Shown here piece after piece: positions 16,312 to 21,373 of a stretch of 21,373 nucleotides of DNA. The first letter of the stretch is position 1. Every line of letters starts with the position of its first letter. Origin of the DNA: an uncultured Acetatifactor sp. Its GTDB lineage: Bacteria > Bacillota > Clostridia > Lachnospirales > Lachnospiraceae. The position numbers and the translations under genes were made by a program. The notes beneath the pieces are model-generated. The model was not told the origin of the DNA and searched no databases. It saw only the letters and a list, made by a program, of their open reading frames with translations. Location of the stretch: assembly GCA_910586435.1 (NCBI GenBank), contig CAJUGT010000019.1, forward strand, positions 1-21,373. The letters run 5' to 3'.

Positions 16312-17715
16312 ATGGCTAGGCTTTTTGGTACAGATGGCGTAAGGGGGGTTGCGAACGAGGAACTGACGCCCCTTTTGGCAATGCAAATTGGGCAGGCAGG
16401 AGCATATGTTCTGACCATGGAGAAGGAACATTGTACGGGCAGAGAAAAGGATTTGGGGACAGGGAATTCTGTAGAAAGTGACTGTAAGCCAATTATTATG
16501 GTGGGATGTGATACACGTATATCCGGCGATATGTTGGCCAATGCTCTCATGGCCGGTGTCTGTTCGGTAGGAGCCAACTGCATCTATGTGGGAGTGATTC
16601 CCACACCGGCGGTTGCTTATCTGACACATAAATATGGAGCGGATGCGGGGGTTGTGATTTCGGCTTCCCATAACCCTGTGGAATTTAACGGAATTAAATT
16701 CTTTGACGGCAACGGTTATAAATTGCCTGATGAGCTGGAGGATAAAATTGAAAGCATCATAAATAACCACATGGGAGGGATTGCGTTCCCCACAGGTTCT
16801 GGAGTGGGTAAGATTACCTATCAGGCCGATGCCAGGGAAGCGTATATTGAACATGAGATTTCCACGGTTCCCGTAAAGCTGTCCGGGATGAAAATTGTTG
16901 TGGACTGTGCTGAGGGAGCTTCCTATTACACTTCTGTGGAGGCATTGAAACGTTTGGGGGCGGATGTGATTCCGATACATAACAATCCGGACGGGACCAA
17001 CATCAACGCTGGCTGCGGCTCCACACATATGGAAGATCTTCGGGCAGAAGTAGTCGCAAAGAAGGCTGAAATTGGTCTTGCCTTTGACGGAGACGCTGAC
17101 AGAATGCTGGCTGTGGACGAAAATGGCGCCGTCGTGGACGGCGATCAGATTATGGCCATAGTGGGGAATTACATAAAGGCGCAGGGAAAGTTAAAGAAAG
17201 ACACTATTGTAGCTACGGTTATGAGCAATCTGGGATTTTTCCTCATGGGAAAAGAAAAGGGACTTACCATAGAACAGACCAAAGTAGGGGACAGATACGT
17301 CCTGGAGCGTATGAAGGAAGTCGGCGCAAGTCTGGGAGGGGAACAATCGGGACATATTATTTTTCTGGAAGAGAGTACTACGGGGGATGGTTTGCTCAGT
17401 GCTTTGCATCTATTGCAGGTTATGGTGGAAAGTGGCAAAAGCCTTTCCGAATTGGCCAGGATTATGGAAGTGCTGCCTCAGGCATTGGTGAATGCCAGGG
17501 TTTCCAACAGCAAGAAAGAAAAATATCTGGACTATCCGGAAATTGCGGAGGCAATCCGTGTGCTGGAAGCGAAATTTGCCGGGGAAGGCAGGGTTCTGAT
17601 TCGGCCTTCGGGTACGGAACCTCTGGTCAGGGTTCTGATTGAAGGGAAGGATCAGGAGGTGATTCGGGAGGAAGCGGAGCGTTTGGCGGATTTGATACAG
17701 ACGTTCTGTGGGTGA
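16312..17715 (+). CDS. glmM: Phosphoglucosamine mutase GlmM
   Basis: GlmM converts glucosamine-6-phosphate to glucosamine-1-phosphate, feeding UDP-GlcNAc and peptidoglycan synthesis; it is also known to bind and inhibit CdaA in B. subtilis and Lactococcus. Visible motifs: FGTDGVRGVAN at the start, phosphoserine loop ISASHNP (Ser119), metal loop DGDADR (259-264), sugar loop GEQSGH (343-348) and phosphate loop RPSGTEPLVR (431-440). The protein is 467 aa against about 448 in B. subtilis. The extra length is a polar insertion at about residues 38-58, between LTMEK and the IIMVGCDTR strand. It starts two bases after cdaR; the ribosome site GAAGAAGAGG lies within the cdaR end. Confidence 0.96.
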   Translation: MARLFGTDGVRGVANEELTPLLAMQIGQAGAYVLTMEKEHCTGREKDLGTGNSVESDCKPIIMVGCDTRISGDMLANALMAGVCSVGANCIYVGVIPTPAVAYLTHKYGADAGVVISASHNPVEFNGIKFFDGNGYKLPDELEDKIESIINNHMGGIAFPTGSGVGKITYQADAREAYIEHEISTVPVKLSGMKIVVDCAEGASYYTSVEALKRLGADVIPIHNNPDGTNINAGCGSTHMEDLRAEVVAKKAEIGLAFDGDADRMLAVDENGAVVDGDQIMAIVGNYIKAQGKLKKDTIVATVMSNLGFFLMGKEKGLTIEQTKVGDRYVLERMKEVGASLGGEQSGHIIFLEESTTGDGLLSALHLLQVMVESGKSLSELARIMEVLPQALVNARVSNSKKEKYLDYPEIAEAIRVLEAKFAGEGRVLIRPSGTEPLVRVLIEGKDQEVIREEAERLADLIQTFCG

Positions 17716-17763
17716 CATAGTTGTGGTAGCTGCGGATAGCTATAGAATGGAGGGAAGATACAA

Positions 17764-18027
17764 ATGGTAAGTCAGAAGGTAGTGATCAAGAATCCTACTG
17801 GCTTGCATCTCAGGCCGGCAGGAATCTTATGTAAGGAAGCCATGCAATTTAAGTCCTTGATCACATTTTCGTTTCGTGAAAATATTGCAAATGCGAAAAG
17901 CGTGTTAAGCGTATTGGGGGCATGTGTGAAATGTGGTGATGAGATTGAATTTACATGTCAGGGTGAGGATGAGCAGGAAGCTTTGGCAACTTTGGTGAAA
18001 GCTGTAGAGAATGGATTGGGAGAGTAA
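17764..18027 (+). CDS. HPr family phosphocarrier protein
   Basis: Small phosphocarrier of the sugar phosphotransferase system type. The 87-aa protein has the phosphorylatable His15 in GLHLRPAG and Ser46 in NAKSVLSVLGA, the site used by HPr kinase in Firmicutes for catabolite repression signalling. Both regulatory residues are therefore present, unlike Crh, which lacks the active histidine. Ribosome site GGAGGGA at 17749-17755. It lies 48 bases after glmM and is closed by a strong palindromic terminator, so it may be the last gene of the cdaA-glmM transcript. No ptsI (enzyme I) gene is adjacent, so whether this is the main PTS HPr or a paralogue cannot be decided here. Confidence 0.9.
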   Translation: MVSQKVVIKNPTGLHLRPAGILCKEAMQFKSLITFSFRENIANAKSVLSVLGACVKCGDEIEFTCQGEDEQEALATLVKAVENGLGE

Positions 18028-18063
18028 AACATAAAAGGGATGCATATGCATCCCTTTTATGTT
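18028..18063. terminator. Perfect 36-bp palindrome, bidirectional terminator
   Basis: Eighteen bases on each side of the centre at 18045/18046 are perfectly complementary, starting immediately after the HPr stop codon. Core halves read AACATAAAAGGGATGCAT and its exact complement. On the - strand it is followed by TTTTAC, so it can also stop transcription coming from the convergent DUF3048 gene. Confidence 0.85.
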
Positions 18064-18081
18064 GCTGATTTGTGCGGCGCT

Positions 18082-18247
18082 CTCGAGCATGTTTGCAAAT
18101 TCATTTCCGCCATCTGCACGCTCCACTTTGCGGTATATTTGACCCTCATTCGGTCAACGTAGTCCGCTATGCTTCCCTCATTTGGGTCCAATCTACCACA
18201 AATTGTGACGCACAGCTGTCAGAAAGCAATTTTCAAACACGCTCTAG
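18082..18247. mobile_element. 166-bp MITE-like element with terminal inverted repeats
   Basis: The ends are imperfect inverted repeats: left 18082-18101, right 18228-18247, matching at 17 of 20 positions (left CTCGAGCATGTTTGCAAATT). No transposase is inside. An internal hairpin TTGACC/GGTCAA lies at 18139-18157. The phrase CCCTCATT occurs twice inside. Short open frames cross the element but have no ribosome site. No clear target-site duplication is visible. The alternative is a structured non-coding RNA or a 3' untranslated regulatory region of the flanking lipoprotein gene. Confidence 0.5.
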
Positions 18248-19413
18248 CGAAATGTAAAAGTGTTCCCGTCTTCCACAATACATATCATGGTTTTTCCCGT
18301 ATTAAGAACAATTTCGTTACCGTAGTCGTCGTAATATTTTGTGGCGCCATAATCGCTTGTCTTCTCCCAGTTGACATGGATGCCTTTTCCATTGGTAAAA
18401 AACCAGCCGTCCCGAGTGGTATCATGGCATTGGAACGCAAGATAACCTTCTCCCAGCTCCTCATATTTGACATACTGAACAAGTACATTGCGGAATGTAA
18501 GCTGTTCTCCTGTCACTTCATCTATATGGGGGCCGTCCGTACCGGAAGTCAGGTGTTGAGAACGGTAATAAAGCCCGTCTTCTTCATTATACTCAAAGTA
18601 GCATCTGGTCAGAGGATAGCAGCCGGACATGTCAATGTATGTAGCGTTTTTGGCGGAGGTATCATATTGGCTCAGGGTATTGGGATTGGATTTTCCTGTG
18701 AACAGGAAGTGACTGTCATCAGTGAGTCCCCGGTAATTTAGGGAATATCCTTTTTTGGCTATGATATTTGTCAAATCTGACCCGGAAGCATAGGCATTGT
18801 GAGGGGTGGGGCGATCCGTGGACCGAAAAAACGCTGAGGAATCAGGACTGACGATGCCGTCAATATGTTCTGTGGTTGGAAGGTCAATAATGTCATTGAT
18901 GAAAAAGGGGCCGCCAAAATGTACAATAATGGCATCCCATTCAAAGGCCCAATACGCGAAATAAGGGCGCAGGCTTCTGATATTTCCAATTTTTTCCAGG
19001 TCCTTCCAGTCTTCGTATATTGCAAGCATTCTTGTCATACGGCCTTCTACATTTGCCTCATAAATCACAGAGGCATTTGAGAGGTTATAGTGTGGAATGG
19101 CAGCAACTTCATTGGGTGTCATAACCGCTATGGGACGGGTGGCAGCCACCTCCGCATCCACCCATTCATTTGTGAGGCGGCTGTGTGTCATACCTTCTTT
19201 TGGGGGGATGGAATCATCCTCCTGAGAATCGGGAGAAAGGGGAGTTGGAGTTGAGGGTTGGGGCAGTGACGTGACCATTGGCTTTAATCCTGTGTTATCA
19301 GGTTCGGAGACAACGGAATTATCCGTATTGTTTGACAGACTGCATGCAGTAAATAACATCAGGATAGACATTAGGATAGTACAAATACGTAAGGTGTTTT
19401 TTATATTTCTCAT
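18244..19413 (-). CDS. DUF3048 family lipoprotein (YerB-like)
   Basis: A 389-aa secreted lipoprotein, the only - strand gene found. The N-terminus is a lipoprotein signal (MRNIKNTLRICTILMSILMLFTAC) with lipobox Cys at about residue 24, followed by a Ser/Thr/Pro-rich linker (about 30-70). The DUF3048 domain then begins with RPIAVMTPNEVAAIPHYNLS and YEANVEGRMTRMLAIY, includes the RPTPHNAYAS motif, and is followed by the C-terminal DUF3048_C part with the GKTMICIVED end. The biochemical role of this family is unknown. Ribosome site AGGAGA lies about eight bases before the start on the - strand. Its stop codon TAG (18246-18244) lies within the inverted repeat of the adjoining MITE-like element, so the last residues could have been changed by that insertion; the length nevertheless looks complete. 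Confidence 0.88.
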   Translation of the reverse strand: MRNIKNTLRICTILMSILMLFTACSLSNNTDNSVVSEPDNTGLKPMVTSLPQPSTPTPLSPDSQEDDSIPPKEGMTHSRLTNEWVDAEVAATRPIAVMTPNEVAAIPHYNLSNASVIYEANVEGRMTRMLAIYEDWKDLEKIGNIRSLRPYFAYWAFEWDAIIVHFGGPFFINDIIDLPTTEHIDGIVSPDSSAFFRSTDRPTPHNAYASGSDLTNIIAKKGYSLNYRGLTDDSHFLFTGKSNPNTLSQYDTSAKNATYIDMSGCYPLTRCYFEYNEEDGLYYRSQHLTSGTDGPHIDEVTGEQLTFRNVLVQYVKYEELGEGYLAFQCHDTTRDGWFFTNGKGIHVNWEKTSDYGATKYYDDYGNEIVLNTGKTMICIVEDGNTFTFR

Positions 19414-19520
19414 ACTTTAATCTCCTGTTAAAAAATACCATGGCAGATGGTCTGTGCTTCACAGGACCCAAGCCCCGTCGAAGGATTCGGATATAAAAGC
19501 TGGCATAATGACCGTCCGCC

Positions 19521-19607
19521 TCAATATTTTACCATAATTTCGCGCGCATCAGCGCGCATGGAATCAGAAGTTGACACAATGCCTTTCTGTGTCAATATTT
19601 TACCATA
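19521..19607. repeat. 87-bp double-hairpin dispersed repeat, copy 1
   Basis: The unit is bounded by an exact 16-bp direct repeat TCAATATTTTACCATA at 19521-19536 and 19592-19607. Between them are a GCGCGC-ATCA-GCGCGC hairpin (about 19542-19557) and a second hairpin TTGACACA/TGTGTCAA (19571-19578 with 19587-19594). The segment 19551-19607 recurs in inverted orientation at the window's right end with 3 differences in 57 bases. It lies in the 366-base gap between the divergent DUF3048 and glycosyltransferase genes; apart from this repeat and the promoter at 19673 nothing else is recognised in that gap. Confidence 0.85.
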
Positions 19608-19672
19608 AATGGCTGTGATAGTCATCGACAGACAAGGAAAATTAAGAATTATTTATATTCGTTAAAAGTATC

Positions 19673-19701
19673 TTGCATATAAAATGGGAAACTTGTATAC
19701 T
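19673..19701 (+). promoter_or_regulatory. Sigma-A type promoter of the glycosyltransferase gene
   Basis: TTGCAT at 19673-19678, a 17-base spacer and TATACT at 19696-19701 give a near-consensus housekeeping promoter. The predicted start of transcription near 19708 would leave a leader of about 70 bases containing a small hairpin (19728-19753). Confidence 0.75.
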
Positions 19702-19779
19702 GAAGGTAGTATTATTTTACAGCAGGGTTGAATACTGGTTTCGCCGGTATCAACACAAGAGAGAGGAACAGCAGAACAT

Positions 19780-20709
19780 ATGGGACTTTTAAGTGTAGTT
19801 GTGCCATGCTATAATGAGGAAGAAAATGTCTCCCTTTTTTATGGGGAGCTTTTAAAAAACACCTCTTTTCTGAAGGAAAAAGGTATTGGGCTGGAAATCG
19901 TTTATGTGGATGACGGTTCAAGCGATCATACGGTTATGGAAGTGAAGAAGCTGCGGGAGAAGGATGAATCCGTTCATCTGATTTCCTTTTCCAGGAATTT
20001 CGGTAAGGAAGCGGCTATGTTTGCCGGGCTGGAAAACGCAAATGGAGATTATGTGGTCATTATGGATGTGGATCTACAGGACCCGCCTGCCATGCTTCAG
20101 GAGATGTTTGCCTGTCTGGAAGAGGGGTATGATTCTGTGGCCACAAGGAGGGTATCCAGGAGGGGAGAGCCTCCTGTGAGAAGTTTTTTTGCCAGGGCCT
20201 TTTACAGGTTGATGAAGAAAATCTCAAAGACGGAAATTATGGATGGCGCAAGGGACTATCGGCTGATGACCAGGCAGATGGTGGATGCGGTTCTCGCCAT
20301 GAAGGAGTACAATCGTTTTACCAAAGGGATTTTCGGATGGGTGGGTTTTCGGACCAAATGGTTGGAATTTGAGAATGTGGAGCGGGTAAAAGGAGAGACA
20401 AAGTGGAACTTCTGGAAGCTTTTTTTGTACTCCATTGACGGAATCACCGCATTCAGTACCATGCCATTGATGTTGGCATCCGTGGTGGGAGTGCTGTTCT
20501 GTATTATTGCGTTTTTGATGATTATATTTATCATAGTACGAAAGCTGATATTTGGCGATCCGGTATCGGGGTGGCCGTCCCTGGTCTGTATTATATTAAT
20601 GACCAGTGGTGTGCAGTTTTTCTGTACGGGAATTTTGGGACAGTATCTTGCGAAGACATATATGGAGGTTAAAAAACGTCCAATTTATTTAATCAGGGAA
20701 AAAATATAA
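19780..20709 (+). CDS. GT2 glycosyltransferase, polyprenyl-phosphate sugar transferase type (GtrB/CsbB-like)
   Basis: A 309-aa GT-A fold glycosyltransferase with two C-terminal membrane helices, the layout of dolichol/undecaprenyl-phosphate glycosyltransferases such as GtrB and CsbB that load a sugar onto lipid carrier at the inner face of the membrane. Motifs: VVVPCYNEEENV near the N-terminus, nucleotide-binding VDDGSSDHT (43-51), metal-binding DVDLQDPP (96-103), the GARDYRLM acceptor-side motif near 157, and RVKGETKWNFWKL near 202, then membrane segments at about 226-253 and 264-292. Sugar and final acceptor cannot be read from sequence. The GAGAGAGG ribosome site is rather far from the ATG (about 12 bases). 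No GtrA-type flippase gene is adjacent. It has its own promoter and lies between inverted copies of the hairpin repeat. Confidence 0.9.
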   Translation: MGLLSVVVPCYNEEENVSLFYGELLKNTSFLKEKGIGLEIVYVDDGSSDHTVMEVKKLREKDESVHLISFSRNFGKEAAMFAGLENANGDYVVIMDVDLQDPPAMLQEMFACLEEGYDSVATRRVSRRGEPPVRSFFARAFYRLMKKISKTEIMDGARDYRLMTRQMVDAVLAMKEYNRFTKGIFGWVGFRTKWLEFENVERVKGETKWNFWKLFLYSIDGITAFSTMPLMLASVVGVLFCIIAFLMIIFIIVRKLIFGDPVSGWPSLVCIILMTSGVQFFCTGILGQYLAKTYMEVKKRPIYLIREKI

Positions 20710-20752
20710 GGGTGTCTCTCAACTCTTAACAAATTCTTAGCGGGTTTTGGTC

Positions 20753-20781
20753 TTTTCATATTTGGGTGAATGTGATAGAAT
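20753..20781 (+). promoter_or_regulatory. Probable promoter of the Spo0A-domain gene
   Basis: TTTTCA at 20753-20758, a 17-base spacer and TAGAAT at 20776-20781, with a TG extended -10 at 20773-20774. It lies 56 bases before the ATG of the Spo0A-like gene. No terminator is seen between the glycosyltransferase and this site, so read-through expression is also possible. Confidence 0.55.
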
Positions 20782-20836
20782 TGTTCTGTTCAGAGCAGTA
20801 AGCAAGCAACAATCAACATAAGAAAGGGGAATTCAT

Positions 20837-21214
20837 ATGGAGATTATTGCTATTAAGGATTGTGAACTGGAACGTTATATTACCAATATTATGTTGGACA
20901 TTGGGGTGCCTGCGCACTTAAAAGGGTATCATTATTTAAGAGATGCTATATTATTATCAGGAAAAGATATGGAGGTGGTGAGCAGCGTTACCAAGCTGTT
21001 ATATCCTACGATTGCCAGAAGGTTTAAGACGACGGATCAGAAAGTGGAGAGGGCAATTCGTAACGCAATTGAAGTATCATGGCGCAGAGGGAATGTAGAG
21101 ACTTTTGAAAAGATGTTTGGATATTCAATATCATCAGGCAAAACCAGACCTACAAACAGTGAGTATATCGCTCGTATTGCGGATAAGGTTCGGCTTGATA
21201 TTAAAGCAATGTAG
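20837..21214 (+). CDS. Stand-alone Spo0A C-terminal DNA-binding domain protein
   Basis: A 125-aa protein that matches the C-terminal effector domain of Spo0A, the master regulator of sporulation, over nearly its whole length: ITNIMLDIGVPAHLKGYHYL, then VTKLLYPTIARRFKTT, then the recognition region KVERAIRNAIEVSWRRGN, then FGYSISSGKTRPTNSEYIA and ADKVRL. The N-terminal phosphoreceiver domain (about 130 residues) and linker of Spo0A are missing, and the ATG has a normal ribosome site (AAAGGGGA at 20823-20830), so this is an intact small gene and not a broken spo0A. It could bind Spo0A-box-like DNA without phosphorylation control; that is inference. It is followed by a strong terminator. Confidence 0.9.
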   Translation: MEIIAIKDCELERYITNIMLDIGVPAHLKGYHYLRDAILLSGKDMEVVSSVTKLLYPTIARRFKTTDQKVERAIRNAIEVSWRRGNVETFEKMFGYSISSGKTRPTNSEYIARIADKVRLDIKAM

Positions 21215-21268
21215 ATTTATACAGAAGAGACAACAGTATATAGAAAATGCTTCTTACTGCGTGAACGG

Positions 21269-21297
21269 AAAGCAGCCGGCAAAAACCGGCTGCTTTT
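21269..21297 (+). terminator. Rho-independent terminator after the Spo0A-domain gene
   Basis: An 11-bp perfect stem (AAAGCAGCCGG at 21269-21279 with CCGGCTGCTTT at 21286-21296), six-base loop CAAAAA, and a short T-run TTTT at 21294-21297. Confidence 0.82.
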
Positions 21298-21316
21298 GTG
21301 GACTTAAGAGAAAAAA

Positions 21317-21373
21317 TGTGGTAAAATGTTGACACAGAAAGGCGTTGTGTCAACTTCTGATTCCATGCGCGCT
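21317..21373. repeat. Double-hairpin dispersed repeat, copy 2 (inverted, cut by window end)
   Basis: This segment is the reverse complement of 19551-19607 with 3 differences in 57 bases. It includes the TTGACACA/TGTGTCAA hairpin (21329-21352, here with one extra G-C pair) and stops inside the GCGCGC hairpin at the window edge, so the full unit probably continues beyond. Confidence 0.85.

Noticed and set aside
16207..17028. 273-codon - strand open frame across cdaR and glmM
   Set aside because: Antisense to two well-supported genes with catalytic motifs; no family resemblance and it crosses a gene boundary.
17721..17748. Promoter-like TTGTGG, 16-base spacer, TAGAAT before HPr
   Set aside because: The predicted transcript would start inside or after the ribosome site (GGAGGGA at 17749-17755), leaving no usable leader.
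18072..18741. Two + strand open frames (61 and 190 codons) after HPr
   Set aside because: The first only reads through the MITE-like element; the second is antisense to the DUF3048 lipoprotein gene. Neither has a ribosome site.
19521..19607. CRISPR-type repeat structure
   Set aside because: There is only one repeat-spacer-like interval, the interval itself is part of the dispersed repeat, and no cas genes are present.
1..21373. tRNA, rRNA or defence-system genes
   Set aside because: No tRNA cloverleaf, rRNA-like segment, restriction-modification, toxin-antitoxin or phage gene was recognised by eye; a covariance or profile search could still find a small RNA.

Overview
The window looks like chromosomal DNA from a flagellated, spore-lineage Clostridia, most likely a Lachnospiraceae gut bacterium. 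This is inferred from protein content, from the mreB/mbl-flagellar rod and comF-yvyF gene orders typical of Firmicutes, from strong AGGAGG-type ribosome sites, and from a Spo0A-type DNA-binding domain. Every recognised gene but one lies on the + strand. Gene calls rest on motifs read from the translations; no database search was possible.

Layout. 1-5126: nucleotide excision repair pair uvrB-uvrA, separated by a 71-bp purine-rich tandem repeat that begins inside the last codons of uvrB. 5127-5467: non-coding gap ending in the mreB/mbl promoter region. 5468-8635: mreB/mbl followed by two FlgF/FlgG-family rod/hook-basal-body genes and a FlgJ-type rod-binding gene. 8821-12379: recD2 helicase, comF phosphoribosyltransferase-like gene and yvyF (TIGR03826-type) zinc-ribbon gene. 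12422-17715: two uncharacterised membrane proteins, then the conserved cdaA-cdaR-glmM set (c-di-AMP synthesis, its regulator, and phosphoglucosamine mutase for peptidoglycan precursors), closely packed and probably one transcript. 17764-18027: HPr-family protein, ended by a perfect 36-bp palindromic terminator.

The right-hand 3.3 kb is different in style. It has a 166-bp MITE-like element with imperfect 20-bp terminal inverted repeats, whose edge supplies the stop codon of a convergent DUF3048 (YerB-like) lipoprotein gene. It also has an 87-bp double-hairpin repeat at 19521-19607 whose inverted copy (54 of 57 positions identical) appears at 21317 and runs off the window end. Between these two copies lie an independently promoted undecaprenyl-phosphate-type glycosyltransferase and a stand-alone Spo0A C-terminal DNA-binding domain protein without a receiver domain.

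Most of the window is conserved housekeeping DNA. The parts that merit a second look are the two repeat families, the tandem array, the receiver-less Spo0A protein, and the polytopic membrane protein with a 110-residue Arg/Gly-rich tail next to the c-di-AMP cyclase. I do not see a convincing new defence system or CRISPR array.
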